Assembly (NCBI GenBank): GCA_001295865.1
Contig: LJHW01000030.1
Location: 1 to 64,000, forward strand
Source of the DNA: a beta proteobacterium AAP65
GTDB taxonomy: Bacteria; Pseudomonadota; Gammaproteobacteria; Burkholderiales; Burkholderiaceae_C
DNA: 64,000 nucleotides
Direction of reading: 5' to 3'
In this document: piece after piece, positions 7,560 to 16,472 of the stretch
How the letters are laid out: each line of letters starts with the position of its first letter
Position numbering within the stretch: position 1 is the first letter of the stretch
The notes under the pieces: model-generated
What the model was told of the DNA's origin: nothing
What the model saw: the letters and a program-made list of their open reading frames with translations, nothing else
Databases searched by the model: none
Program-made: the position numbers and the translations under genes

Positions 7560-9860
7560 CTATGTCAGCGCCTGAACTGGCACGCGCACCGGTAGGTCTT
7601 GGCGTACCCAGTTGGTGCTCATCAGCGCGCGCATTCCTTGTGCATGGATCTCTGAATCTCCGTCCAGCGAACGCAACGTGCACAGGATGTAGACCGTCAG
7701 GCCCTCGGCTAGCGCTGGTTCAAACTCGCGCAGGAACATGCGCGCCTGAAGGGCCCAGGTTTCGCCACCGATGCCATTGGTGAACACCTTACGATGAACC
7801 TTGACCGGCGCCCACTTGCCGCCGTGTTCGACCTGGGCTGACTCATACCCGTCCGTGCCGTCCTCACCCTTTAGAGGCACTTTGCTATGGATGTTGTCAC
7901 CGTCCAGCGTGCCGAAGCTCAACTCGACGTTCGCGCGGACATATTCGGCGCCGGCGTTGCCATCCAGCGGCGGTGCATAGACCGCGGTGATGATAACTTC
8001 GCCTCTGAACTTGCCGTCCTGCATCAGGCCCGAGGGGATGGGATACGGCGCTTTGCGCCAACGCAGCGAGGGCACTAGGCGCGACTCGAAGATCAGCGTG
8101 AAGCTGTCGTCGCGGTCGTACAAGGCGGCGACGACGTCCTTGGGCAAGCCGGCGCCGTAGTAACGACGCTCCCATGGCGTGTAAGGTGGCGAAGACAACT
8201 GGGCCGCGTGGATCATGAGCGCCTTGACCAGTGCGGGCGTGGCCGTAAGGCCGGTGCCACCGGCAATGGCATCCCAGGCGTGCGCTGCCATGCTCGAAGC
8301 GATCGGCGCTGCAAAGCTGGTTCCGAAGCCGCGTGCCGGGGCATTGCTGGACGTCAGCACCGCTACGCTGGCTGCACCCGAGCTCCACGGGGCGTGCACG
8401 CCGCCTCCTACATGGACGATGTCCGGCTTGGGTGTGAAAACAGGACCGGGCCCGCGACGGCTGTACGCAGCCGGCTCGCCCGCTTCATTGAGCGCGTCCG
8501 GCGCGCCGATGTGGCAGATCGACCCGACCGTCAGCGCGCGGACCGATTCGCCTGGGCACGAGACCTGGTCCTGCAAGGTGGCCAGCGCCGGCCACGTCCG
8601 GCGTGGCTCCGTCAGGTAGTTGCCCGCCGCTACGACGAAGAGCACGTTGTATTGATCGCTGAGCTGGTCGAGGGTCTGGGCAAACTCGCTGAAGGTCTGT
8701 TCGTCGCAGCCGAACGAGGTGCCAAGCGACAGGTTCCAAACCCGTACATCCGGTCGGTCGCGGATAGCATCTTCGAGGCGCAGGATGATGTCGCCGACGT
8801 AACCGCCGCTGGCGGACTCTAGACCGCAGACGTCGTAGACCATGGCGCCCATCGGCGGTAGATCGCCATGACCTGCATTCAAGCCACGTGCGCCCGCGAC
8901 CAGCGACGCGACGTTTGTGCCGTGCTGATGGTCGGTATCAGGGGGCAGCACATAGGTCTTGGTGCGGACCACCCACGGGCGCAGGTCGGTCGCAGCGGCC
9001 GCGGTGCCGGTGTCGAACACGGCGACTGTTGGCAGACCGGCCATGGGCGGGGGCATATTCGGGGCGGTGACCGCCCCGGTGCCCGCGGTTGCGGTGGCCA
9101 TGGGAAAGAGCCGGGGTTCGGGCAGCAGTCTGCGCAAGCCCGGAAAACTCAGCAACTCGTCGAACTTCTCCTCGTTAACGTTGCTGAGGTCCAGCAAGCT
9201 GGCATAGAACCAGCCATGGCGTCCTTGCCGGAAGAAGCGGTGCTTGAGCCCGAGATGGGCGAGGAGCCCGCGCACGCCATCAAAGAGCCTAGCGTTCGCC
9301 GCGTCGTTGCCGTAGCGGAAGAAGCGCAGCAACGCCCGGCCTTGCTGCTGGACGGCCAACGTTCCTTCCGGGTTGCGCTGCGCTCTGCCCCAGGGCTCAA
9401 TGCGCACGATCGCGCTCAGGTTTGCGCGGACGGCCTTAATGTCCCGCTCCAGGATCACGCTGCGCAGCGCGGCGATGCTGCCAGCGTGGGCGCCGACCAG
9501 CATCTCCTCGACTCGCTCATGGCCGGCCGACACCAGGCCAGACTCCTCCGCAAGCTTGACTGGCCGATGGGACTTGGCGATAGCCTCTTGCCGCAGGCGG
9601 AACATCAGCGGTGCCAGCAGATGCGGGTGGGCCTGCATCTGCGAGAAAACCTGCTGGGCGGCATCGTCCAAACTCGCAGCCAGCGCTTCACGGTAGGCTG
9701 CGTCAACGACGACGAACTCTCTCTTCGGACCGCCTCCCGTCTTCATGCCCTGAAGGTCGCGCCGCTCAAACATGATCTGCTGAAACGGGTTTCCCGGACT
9801 GGGCCGGGGAACCGGCCTTTGCGGATCAGCCGGACTGTTTGTCGTCCTCCTCGTGCCCAT
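7560..9860 (-). CDS. Subtilisin-like (S8) serine protease paired with AAA+ ATPase
   Basis: This 766-residue protein has a complete subtilase triad: Asp283 in VAVFDTGTA, His313 in HQHGTNVAS and Ser515 in GFGTSFAAP, plus the oxyanion region VVAAGNYL. About 280 residues precede the catalytic domain and about 230 follow it. No signal peptide is visible, so a cytoplasmic protease is likely. I place the start at ATG 9860 because GAGGGAG lies at the right distance; an in-frame ATG at 9980 would add 40 Cys-rich residues encoded antiparallel to nothing useful and is unlikely. The first 35 bp overlap the end of the AAA+ ATPase gene, so the two are co-translated. S8/AAA+ two-gene cassettes recur in defence neighbourhoods; that role here is inferred. 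Confidence 0.85.
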   Translation of the reverse strand: MGTRRTTNSPADPQRPVPRPSPGNPFQQIMFERRDLQGMKTGGGPKREFVVVDAAYREALAASLDDAAQQVFSQMQAHPHLLAPLMFRLRQEAIAKSHRPVKLAEESGLVSAGHERVEEMLVGAHAGSIAALRSVILERDIKAVRANLSAIVRIEPWGRAQRNPEGTLAVQQQGRALLRFFRYGNDAANARLFDGVRGLLAHLGLKHRFFRQGRHGWFYASLLDLSNVNEEKFDELLSFPGLRRLLPEPRLFPMATATAGTGAVTAPNMPPPMAGLPTVAVFDTGTAAAATDLRPWVVRTKTYVLPPDTDHQHGTNVASLVAGARGLNAGHGDLPPMGAMVYDVCGLESASGGYVGDIILRLEDAIRDRPDVRVWNLSLGTSFGCDEQTFSEFAQTLDQLSDQYNVLFVVAAGNYLTEPRRTWPALATLQDQVSCPGESVRALTVGSICHIGAPDALNEAGEPAAYSRRGPGPVFTPKPDIVHVGGGVHAPWSSGAASVAVLTSSNAPARGFGTSFAAPIASSMAAHAWDAIAGGTGLTATPALVKALMIHAAQLSSPPYTPWERRYYGAGLPKDVVAALYDRDDSFTLIFESRLVPSLRWRKAPYPIPSGLMQDGKFRGEVIITAVYAPPLDGNAGAEYVRANVELSFGTLDGDNIHSKVPLKGEDGTDGYESAQVEHGGKWAPVKVHRKVFTNGIGGETWALQARMFLREFEPALAEGLTVYILCTLRSLDGDSEIHAQGMRALMSTNWVRQDLPVRVPVQALT

Positions 9861-10989
9861 CTGACGCTCCCTCTTGAGTGATGTTGGTGACGTGACGCGT
9901 GGACACTCCGTACAGCTTGGCCAGCACACGCAGCGAGAAAATTTTGCGATCCCAGCGACGCAGCCAGGCCATCTCGGCATCGCGCGTGCTCAGCGGCACG
10001 CGCTCGATCAGCGCCAGCATCAACCCAAGTCGCCGGAACACTTCATCCTCATCGACTTGCGCCTTGCCAGCGAGTACGGCACTGCGTTTGGCATCCAGGC
10101 AGATCTGCTCGATGACCGCGCCGGTCAACCCTTCCGAGCGGGCAACCAGCACCTTGAAGTCGAGATTGATCGGTGCGTAGTCACCGAGGAAGCGCCCCCA
10201 TAGCACCTCACGCACGTCGTCGTCCGGCAATGGCATGGGCAAACGGAAGCTGAAGCGTCTCCAGATCGCCGCATCGAGCAGTTGGTCGTGATTGGTCGCC
10301 GCAAGCAGGATGGTGGAGTCGGGCAATGCATCGATGTTTTGCAGCAGCGCGATGACAACGCGCTGCAACTCGCCCACGTCGCGCTCATTGCCCCGCGCGC
10401 TGGCCAACGCGTCGAACTCGTCAAGGAAGAGCACGGAGGGGCGCTGCTCCGCATACTCAAAGACCCGACGAAGGTTGCGGCTGGTCTGGCCGAGCAGGCT
10501 GCTCACCAGGGTGTCGCATCGAACTGTCAGCAGTTGCAGGCCGAGCTGAGCCGCCACCCAACGAGCCAACTGGGTCTTGCCGGTGCCGGGGAGCCCGTGC
10601 ATCAGCAGGCGATTCGGCAACGCCGCGTTGGCGGCCACCAGAGCGTCGTGGTGGCGCACGCTAGCGAGGAACTCATGTACCCGCGATTCGATGGCATTCG
10701 GGAGCACCAGGACCACATCTCTTGGCTCAGGCCGACTGACATCGACCGTGTGCAGGCGGCTCTCGCCGTCGACCGGCAGGTTGTTCAGGCTGATCCCTCG
10801 ATCAGCATCCTGCACAGAAGCCAATGCGCCTGGCGCCCGTGCCAAACGCTCCCGGATCTGACGAGCCTGCTGCCGGTTGCCACCTTCCTCCAGCTTGTCG
10901 GCAAGTAGGCCGGCATAGTCCGCCGCCATACTCGCATTGGCGCGCAAGGCGCCATCGAGTATTTTGAGAACTTCCGACAGGTGGTCCAC
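9826..10989 (-). CDS. AAA+ ATPase, partner of the S8 protease
   Basis: This 387-residue classical AAA ATPase has Walker A GLPGTGKT (132-139), Walker B VLFLDEFD (186-193), a sensor-1 Asn in LLAATNHD and arginines in WRRF, followed by a helical lid and a short C-terminal helical tail ending in acidic residues (GHEEDDKQSG). The N-terminal 100 residues are helical and could bind substrates or the partner. It resembles the 26S/FtsH/spastin-like group in architecture but has no protease domain of its own; the overlapping downstream gene supplies a subtilase. I infer that ATP hydrolysis gates or feeds the protease. The start is GTG 10989, with no strong ribosome-binding site; an ATG at residue 21 is an alternative. 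Confidence 0.88.
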   Translation of the reverse strand: MDHLSEVLKILDGALRANASMAADYAGLLADKLEEGGNRQQARQIRERLARAPGALASVQDADRGISLNNLPVDGESRLHTVDVSRPEPRDVVLVLPNAIESRVHEFLASVRHHDALVAANAALPNRLLMHGLPGTGKTQLARWVAAQLGLQLLTVRCDTLVSSLLGQTSRNLRRVFEYAEQRPSVLFLDEFDALASARGNERDVGELQRVVIALLQNIDALPDSTILLAATNHDQLLDAAIWRRFSFRLPMPLPDDDVREVLWGRFLGDYAPINLDFKVLVARSEGLTGAVIEQICLDAKRSAVLAGKAQVDEDEVFRRLGLMLALIERVPLSTRDAEMAWLRRWDRKIFSLRVLAKLYGVSTRHVTNITQEGASDGHEEDDKQSG

Positions 10990-11223
10990 GACGATCCGGT
11001 TTCGAGTGCCTTCGTTGCAGTTTAGTGGCTTGTCGATCCAACTTCGGTTGATGTTGTTGCGATTTTTGCAGAATCTGTATCGAGGGTGGCGCCACTCTCT
11101 AGACTCGGAACGAGTCCTGGGTCCGTCGCCCTGACCGGAGCCGCCGACGGCCGGTCATGTGTGCACTGTGCTCCCAATTGCGATGCCGGCCATTGCACCG
11201 GCGTGCGCAGAGAAGACCGGTGT
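10990..11223. other. Intergenic stretch with a short hairpin
   Basis: No gene is supportable here. A perfect 6-bp inverted repeat (GACTCG-GAA-CGAGTC, 11102-11116) lies about 110 bp upstream of the AAA+ ATPase start and could be an operator or short hairpin. The promoter for the ATPase/protease pair should lie in this interval. Confidence 0.4.
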
Positions 11224-11433
11224 CTACGGCCTCGAGATCGAGCAGCCCGGCAAGAACGGCTCATCGTCGCTGCATGGCTCGCGCTGCCACTCGCAGCACC
11301 ACGTGGCCGGGTCTGACCGCGCACGGCAGCAACCAGGCCGGTGGCGCAGCGCGGCCGTGCCCTTGGCCGTGAGGCCGCCGAACACGGCGCAGTGCCAGCA
11401 CGGGCGCTGGTATGGCTTCGGTACGTGATCCAT
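11224..11433 (-). CDS. Small 'RPCWH' ORF, second copy (69 aa)
   Basis: This 69-residue frame begins MDHVPKPYQRPCWH and is Cys-rich (CCRA, WCCEWQREPC). Its opening matches that of the frame at 11484-11825 (MDYAYRPPTRPCWH), and both open about 20 nt after a similar GCCAGC/CCAGCC segment. The two look like tandem paralogues. No ribosome-binding site is clear and I do not recognise the family. Expression is uncertain. Confidence 0.35.
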   Translation of the reverse strand: MDHVPKPYQRPCWHCAVFGGLTAKGTAALRHRPGCCRARSDPATWCCEWQREPCSDDEPFLPGCSISRP

Positions 11434-11483
11434 GCCGACATGCTGGCCCGGCTGGTGACGCATGGCGTGAGCCAGGGCCGCGA

Positions 11484-11825
11484 CTACTTGAAATCGGGCT
11501 TACCGAGGTTCGGCTCGTTGGCCGTGTCGAAGCCCCAGGACTGGTAGCAGGGATACCACAGGCCCGCGTCGTTGGGGAAGGCCAGCATCTTTGGCCAGCC
11601 CTGGCCGTCGCCCGGGTCAACGAACTCTTCCATGCCGCGCAGCAGCACCATAGGCGGCTGCTTGCCGGTGGCAGGGTCTGGGCGGTACAGGGGTGGCATG
11701 CGGCATCTTAGACCGATGCAATGGGCTGCCACTAGCCGACAGCGCGGCGGTCTGCTGAGCTGTGAGCCGTCGAATTCGGTGCCGTGCCAGCAGGGGCGCG
11801 TGGGTGGCCTGTAGGCGTAGTCCAT
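11484..11825 (-). CDS. Small 'RPCWH' ORF, first copy (113 aa)
   Basis: This 113-residue frame starts MDYAYRPPTRPCWHGTEFDG, paralogous to the next ORF downstream. Its second half (RPDPATGKQPPMVLLRGM, then a Trp/Gly/Asp-rich end WGFDTANEPNLGKPDF) reads like a real soluble domain. A segment resembling the paralogue's LTAKGTAAL occurs as LTAQQTAAL in another reading frame of the same DNA, so one of the copies has probably suffered a frameshift. Product and role are unknown. It is co-directional with the AAA+/protease genes but about 500 bp upstream of them. Confidence 0.4.
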   Translation of the reverse strand: MDYAYRPPTRPCWHGTEFDGSQLSRPPRCRLVAAHCIGLRCRMPPLYRPDPATGKQPPMVLLRGMEEFVDPGDGQGWPKMLAFPNDAGLWYPCYQSWGFDTANEPNLGKPDFK

Positions 11826-12007
11826 GCGGTGGATGGTGGCTGGCACCCTGGTGCATGGCCCGAGCTACCTGCCGAGAACGAATGTGACCAAAGAGACGAT
11901 CTCTTGGGTCCCTTCATTCTCTCGGGATGTAGTTTGGGCGGCTGTACGCGCCCGACCGTCGGCCGACGGGCATACCGTGCCGCGGCCAAGCGCCACATGC
12001 TGATTGC

Positions 12008-12148
12008 CTAGATGCCGCGTGGAGTCGGCCTGGCTTCAAAGGCTGCCAGCAGGCCGTTGACCACGATCAACGCGACTTGAAGCACCGGCCTCAGAACAAC
12101 GAGTGAGCGGTGGACAAACGCAGCGGCCTGAGTGAAAAAATTGAACAT
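12008..12148 (-). CDS. Small membrane peptide, 46 aa
   Basis: An ATG at 12148 preceded by AAAGGAA at good spacing opens a 46-codon frame. The product has one strongly hydrophobic helix (LVVLRPVLQVALIVVNGLL) flanked by FFTQAAAFVHRS at the N-terminus and a short polar tail, so it should be a single-pass inner-membrane peptide. The strong ribosome-binding site argues that it is translated. It lies just downstream of the candidate sRNA/terminator at 12212-12304 and could be expressed by read-through. Membrane peptides of this size can be toxins, regulators or assembly factors; nothing here decides which. Confidence 0.55.
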   Translation of the reverse strand: MFNFFTQAAAFVHRSLVVLRPVLQVALIVVNGLLAAFEARPTPRGI

Positions 12149-12211
12149 GGAAAGTTCCTTTCGATTGCGGACTGAGTACAGAACACGACATCGAAGCACC
12201 CTTCTCCAAAC

Positions 12212-12304
12212 GAAAAAGGCCGCACATGTGACTGTGCGGCCTTTCGGGGGAGGAGGGCCCGAGCGCTATACGCGCTTACGTGCCTTAGGGTGTTCGGTGA
12301 TCGT
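12212..12304 (-). ncRNA. Candidate sRNA with anti-Shine-Dalgarno C-rich loop
   Basis: On the minus strand a plausible sigma-70 promoter (TTGGTA, 17-bp spacer, TAGAAT) would start an RNA near 12304. It would contain a small hairpin (AGCGC-N5-GCGCT, 12262-12276), then an unpaired CCCUCCUCCCCC run (12257-12246) complementary to ribosome-binding sites, then a perfect 11-bp terminator stem with a U-tract, ending near 12212. Promoter, stem-loop, C-rich single strand and terminator together are the layout of trans-acting anti-SD sRNAs. The alternative is a leader attenuator for the 46-residue peptide downstream. Ends are inferred to within a few bases. Confidence 0.5.
12215..12244 (-). terminator. 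Rho-independent terminator
   Basis: AAAGGCCGCAC (12215-12225) pairs perfectly with GTGCGGCCTTT (12234-12244) around an 8-nt loop. On the minus strand the stem runs into TTTTT, so it terminates leftward transcription. Confidence 0.8.
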
Positions 12305-12310
12305 GCGCCA

Positions 12311-12339
12311 ATTCTATGAGCCTTTTTCGCCTTTACCAA
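12311..12339 (-). promoter_or_regulatory. Sigma-70-like promoter for the candidate sRNA
   Basis: Read on the minus strand, TTGGTA (12339-12334) and TAGAAT (12316-12311) are separated by exactly 17 bp. No open frame with a ribosome-binding site begins just downstream; the next element is the hairpin and C-rich run ending in the terminator. Confidence 0.5.
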
Positions 12340-12511
12340 CAAGCGGGCGGACAGACCGCTGAAGCAGAGGGCGCCCCTCTGAATCGCCGGCGTTCACGCG
12401 GGGCTTGACAGACGCCCTGTCCGCCACCTGCAAACCCAGCGGCGTCTCGCCCCTGACCGCCAGGCGCGCAGCGCCGTGACCCTGCGGTCCGCCCGGCTCG
12501 AGCGGTGAGAA

Positions 12512-14962
12512 GTGACAGGCCAAGTCGGAAACAGCCAGAATCAGGCTGTTTCTGACTTCGCCACGTCTGCAGCCCGCATGAGCGTCACCCCAGAGACCCG
12601 CCCCCCGTTGGCGATGGAACGTCGGATGAGCGACGTGCGTCAGCAATTGCTGGCCCTGGGCAAGGACGAAAGCCTGTGGAACGGGCACTTTGCGGTGGCC
12701 CTGAGCCGCCTGCTCGAAGTCGCCGAAGACGGCATCGGTGCCGACGTCGTGTCGATCTGGCAGTTCACCGATCACGGCCAGCAGCTGGTCTGCCTGGCCC
12801 GGCGTGAAAGGGGCAAAGGCCCGCAGCCAGCCGGCGATGTGCTGGCTGCAGCCGCCTTCCCGCGCTACTTCGAGGCCCTGGCCAACGACCGTGTGCTGGC
12901 AGCCGCTCAGGCCTTGAGCGACCCGCGCACCGCCGATCTGCGCGACAGCTACCTCGTGCCGGCAGGATTCGGCGCCCTGCTCGACGCCACGATCCGTCGG
13001 GCCGGCAAGGTGGCCGGCGTGCTGTGCTGCGAACACCGCGAGGCCCAGGCCGGCTGGGATGAAGCGCAGACCGAACTGGCCGTGGGCCTGGCCGATCTGG
13101 CAGCCCAGCTCATGGTGCTGACCGAGCTGCGCCGCCGCGACCAACTGCAGGGCCTGCTGCTGAGCATGGCGCCTGAACTGCGTCAGAACCACACGCCACA
13201 GGAATTTGCGGCGCTGGCCGTCGCGAAGCTGGCGCACGTGTTCCCCGGCGCCTGGACGGCCTTCTACCAGGCCGGCGCGGACGGAAAACACGCCGAGCTG
13301 CTGGCCCTCAACGCCCCGGGCGCGCCGCCCGGGTTCAAGGAGAAGCTGCACCAGCTGCCGCTGGAAAACACCGTGGTGGGCATGGCGATGCAGCAGCGGC
13401 GCATGGTGGCCGTGGGCGGCCTGTCGGCGCAGCACCTGCACCTCTGGCACGAGTCGCGCTCGGCCGGTTTGAAGACCTTGCTGGGCATCCCGCTCATCCA
13501 CGAAAACAGCCTCGTGGGCGTGCTCGTGATGGCGCTGCGCCTGCATTACGTGTTCACCGACGACGACCTCGCGTCTTTCGAGCTGGCCTCGTCGCCCCTG
13601 GCGGTGGCGATGGCCAACGCACGCAACGTGGAGGCGCTGCGCCACCGCGCCCTGCACGATGCCCTGACCGGCCTGCCCAACCGCGAAAAGCTGCAGCACG
13701 ACATCGAGCACCTGTGTGCGCCCACGGCCGACACACAGGCCCTCACGCTGCTGCTGCTGGACGTGCGTGATTTCAGGCAGATCAACGACACCTTGGGCCG
13801 TGGCAGTGGCGACCAGCTCTTGCAAGCCGTGGCCGGGCGCCTGCTGGGCGCGCCGGCGGCCGCCGGTGGGCAGGTGTACCGGCTGACCTCCAGCGAGTTC
13901 GCGCTGCTGCTGCCGCAGCGTGTGGCCGCCGCGGCGCTGCACGAAAAGGCGCTCGCGCTGCAGGCCATGCTGGCGCAAGCGTTCACGGTGTCAGGCCTGA
14001 CGCTGATCCTGCGCTCGCGCGTCGGCATGGCGACCATGGCCACCGCGGAATGCGGCGCCCACGAACTGCTGCGCGCCGCCGATGTGGCCCTGGCCTGGGC
14101 CGATGCCGAACCGAGCAGCGTGTGCGCCTACGACCCCGTGCGCGACAACAGCGGTCCGCGCCAGCTGGAGATGGTCTCCGAGCTGCGCCAGGCGCTCGGC
14201 GGTGCGCAGCTCAGCCTGCACCTCCAGCCCAAGGTGCGTGTGGCCGATGGCCGCCTGGCGGGTTGCGAAGCCCTGCTGCGCTGGGACCACCCGCGTTACG
14301 GGCGTGTACCGCCTTCGGTGTTCATCGGCGTGGCCGAGGCGGGCGAGCTGATGAGCGCGCTGACGCAGGAGGTGCTGCGCATGGCGCTGGCGCAAACGCG
14401 CGAGATGCGCGCAGCCGGCCTGTTCACCAGCGTGGCGGTGAATGTCTCGGGGCACAACATGGTCGATGCCGCCTTCCCGCACACCGTGCGCATCATGCTG
14501 GCGCAAGCCGGCTTGCCGCCCGAGGCGCTGACCCTGGAAATCACCGAAACCGTGCTGATGAGCGACCCCGAGCGCGCCGCCGCCGTCATCGGCGAGCTGG
14601 CCGACCAGGGCCTGGCGCTGGACATCGACGATTTCGGCACCGGCTATTCGTCGCTGGCCTACCTGCGGCGGCTGCCGCTGCGCTCGCTGAAGATCGACCG
14701 CGCCTTCGTCATGGAGCTCACCGCCAACGCTCACGACGTGCACATCGTGCGTTCCACCGTCGGCCTGGCCCACGGCCTGGGCCTCAGCGTCGTGGCCGAG
14801 GGTGTGGAAGACAGCTCCACGCTCGAGCTGCTGGGCACCCTGGGCTGCGACATGGCCCAGGGCTTCGGCATCTGCCGGCCGGTGCCGCTGCCCGAGCTGC
14901 TGGTGTGGGCGCGCCACCGCGGCGAGCTGCGGGCCGGCCCGGCGCCGGGCGGGGCTGGCTAA
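12512..14962 (+). CDS. GAF-GGDEF-EAL cyclic-di-GMP phosphodiesterase (degenerate GGDEF)
   Basis: This 816-residue cytoplasmic protein has two GAF-like sensory regions (about 35-200 and 225-370), a GGDEF-fold domain (about 375-540) and an EAL domain (about 550-805). The cyclase signature is replaced by SSEF in [13 protein letters not shown], so diguanylate cyclase activity should be lost. The EAL domain keeps CEALLRW, the metal-binding Asn of [31 protein letters not shown] and AQGF, so it should hydrolyse c-di-GMP, probably with GTP or GAF ligands as regulators. The start is uncertain: GTG 12512 has a GGTGAG site, while ATG 12578 and later Met codons are possible. It converges on glgA, the two stop codons overlapping at 14959-14962. 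Confidence 0.9.
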   Translation: MTGQVGNSQNQAVSDFATSAARMSVTPETRPPLAMERRMSDVRQQLLALGKDESLWNGHFAVALSRLLEVAEDGIGADVVSIWQFTDHGQQLVCLARRERGKGPQPAGDVLAAAAFPRYFEALANDRVLAAAQALSDPRTADLRDSYLVPAGFGALLDATIRRAGKVAGVLCCEHREAQAGWDEAQTELAVGLADLAAQLMVLTELRRRDQLQGLLLSMAPELRQNHTPQEFAALAVAKLAHVFPGAWTAFYQAGADGKHAELLALNAPGAPPGFKEKLHQLPLENTVVGMAMQQRRMVAVGGLSAQHLHLWHESRSAGLKTLLGIPLIHENSLVGVLVMALRLHYVFTDDDLASFELASSPLAVAMANARNVEALRHRALHDALTGLPNREKLQHDIEHLCAPTADTQALTLLLLDVRDFRQINDTLGRGSGDQLLQAVAGRLLGAPAAAGGQVYRLTSSEFALLLPQRVAAAALHEKALALQAMLAQAFTVSGLTLILRSRVGMATMATAECGAHELLRAADVALAWADAEPSSVCAYDPVRDNSGPRQLEMVSELRQALGGAQLSLHLQPKVRVADGRLAGCEALLRWDHPRYGRVPPSVFIGVAEAGELMSALTQEVLRMALAQTREMRAAGLFTSVAVNVSGHNMVDAAFPHTVRIMLAQAGLPPEALTLEITETVLMSDPERAAAVIGELADQGLALDIDDFGTGYSSLAYLRRLPLRSLKIDRAFVMELTANAHDVHIVRSTVGLAHGLGLSVVAEGVEDSSTLELLGTLGCDMAQGFGICRPVPLPELLVWARHRGELRAGPAPGGAG

Positions 14963-16410
14963 ACCTGGCTGGCCGGCGCAGCGCGGCCCGCCGCCAGCGC
15001 GCTGCGGTACAGCGCTTCGTAGCTGCGGGCAGGGCCGGCCCAGGACAGCTCCTGCGCCATGCCTTGCTGCATCAGCTGCTGCCAGGCCGCCGGCTCGCAG
15101 CGCGCCGCCAGCGCACGCAGCACGCAACGCTGGAAGGCACCCGGCGTGGCGGCCTCGAAGCTGAAGCCGGTGAGGCCATCGTCCACCGTGTCGGCCAAGC
15201 CGCCCACGCGCCGCACCACCGGCACAGTGCCGTAGCGCAGGCCGTACATCTGCGTCAGGCCGCAGGGCTCGAAGCGCGAAGGCACCGCGATGACGTCGGC
15301 ACCCGCGATGAGCCGGTGGGCACGCGCCTCGTCATAACCGATGTGCACGTGCACGCGCCCTGGGTGCGCCTGCTGCGCCATGCGGAAGGCGGCTTCCAGC
15401 GCCGGCTCGCCCGTGCCCTGCACCGCGAACTGCACGCCGGCCTGCACCAGTTCGGGCAGTGCCGCGAGCACCAGGTCCAGGCCTTTCTGTGAGGTGAGCC
15501 GGCTCACCACCGTGAGCAGCAGCGCGCCCTCGTCCTTCACCAGCCCCAGCTCGGCCTGCAGCGCGTGGCGGCAGTCTTGTTTGCCGGCCGGGCGCTCGGC
15601 GTCGTAACGCGTGGCGATGGCCGGGTCGGTGGCCGGGTTCCACAGCGCGGGGTCGATGCCGTTGAGGATGCCCACCACCTCAGCGCCGCGGCCGCGGATC
15701 ACGCCGTCCAGCCCGCAGCCGAACTCGGGCGTGGCGATCTCCTGCGCGTAAGTGGGGCTCACGGTGGTGATGCGGTCGGCGCACTTCAGACCGGCCTTCA
15801 TGAAGCTGAGCTGGCCATGGAATTCCAGCCCCGCGGGCGACATCAGGTGCGAGCCCAGGCCCAGCATGGGCCAGTCGTGCATCTGGAACAGGCCCTGGAA
15901 GGCCAGGTTGTGCACCGTGTAGATGGTGGCCGCCGGCGTGGCGCCGTGTTCGCGGATGTAGGCGCAGGCCATGGCGGCGTGCCAGTCGTGCGCGTGCACG
16001 ACCTGGGGCACCCACTGCGGATCGGCGTCGTCACCGGCCAGGTGGGCGGCCACCCAGCCCAGCAAGGCAAAACGCTGCAGGTTGTCGGCCCATTCCTGGC
16101 CCTGGCTGTCCTGGTAGGGGCTGCCACCGCGGCGGTAGAGGTAGGGCGCGTCGATCACGTAGACCGGCAGCTTGCTGCCCGGCATGCGCGCCAGCAGCAG
16201 GCGCACACGCAGCGCGCCGAAACACGCGCCGATGTCGATGACGGTGCGTGCGCCCTGCACCGCTTCCAGTACGGGCGGGTAGCCCGGCAGCAGCAGGCGC
16301 ACATCGGCGCCCTGCTCGGCCTGGGCCAGCGGCAGCGCCGCCACCACGTCGGCCAGGCCGCCGGTTTTCACGAGCGGAAACACCTCCGCGGCCACATGCA
16401 GAACTCGCAT
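14959..16410 (-). CDS. glgA: Glycogen synthase (ADP-glucose)
   Basis: GlgA transfers glucose from ADP-glucose to growing alpha-1,4-glucan (GT5 family, two Rossmann domains). The 483-residue product begins [20 protein letters not shown], containing the KTGGL ADP-glucose-binding motif of the family. Further motifs are [28 protein letters not shown] and the C-terminal [18 protein letters not shown] nucleotide-sugar site. I start at ATG 16410, after AAGAAAGAAG, rather than the upstream in-frame ATG at 16443. It lies downstream of glgC in the same orientation with a 62-bp gap, so glgC-glgA form the synthesis arm, diverging from the degradation/branching arm. Confidence 0.96.
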   Translation of the reverse strand: MRVLHVAAEVFPLVKTGGLADVVAALPLAQAEQGADVRLLLPGYPPVLEAVQGARTVIDIGACFGALRVRLLLARMPGSKLPVYVIDAPYLYRRGGSPYQDSQGQEWADNLQRFALLGWVAAHLAGDDADPQWVPQVVHAHDWHAAMACAYIREHGATPAATIYTVHNLAFQGLFQMHDWPMLGLGSHLMSPAGLEFHGQLSFMKAGLKCADRITTVSPTYAQEIATPEFGCGLDGVIRGRGAEVVGILNGIDPALWNPATDPAIATRYDAERPAGKQDCRHALQAELGLVKDEGALLLTVVSRLTSQKGLDLVLAALPELVQAGVQFAVQGTGEPALEAAFRMAQQAHPGRVHVHIGYDEARAHRLIAGADVIAVPSRFEPCGLTQMYGLRYGTVPVVRRVGGLADTVDDGLTGFSFEAATPGAFQRCVLRALAARCEPAAWQQLMQQGMAQELSWAGPARSYEALYRSALAAGRAAPASQV

Positions 16411-16472
16411 CTTGTTCTTCTTTCTTCGCTGTCGGCCTTGCACTCAAGCCAGCAAGGCGCTCGGCCCGCCCG

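Noticed and set aside
9861..9980. Upstream start for the S8 protease
   Set aside because: The added 40 residues lie within the ATPase gene, are Cys-rich and chance-like, and a better start with GAGGGAG exists at 9860.
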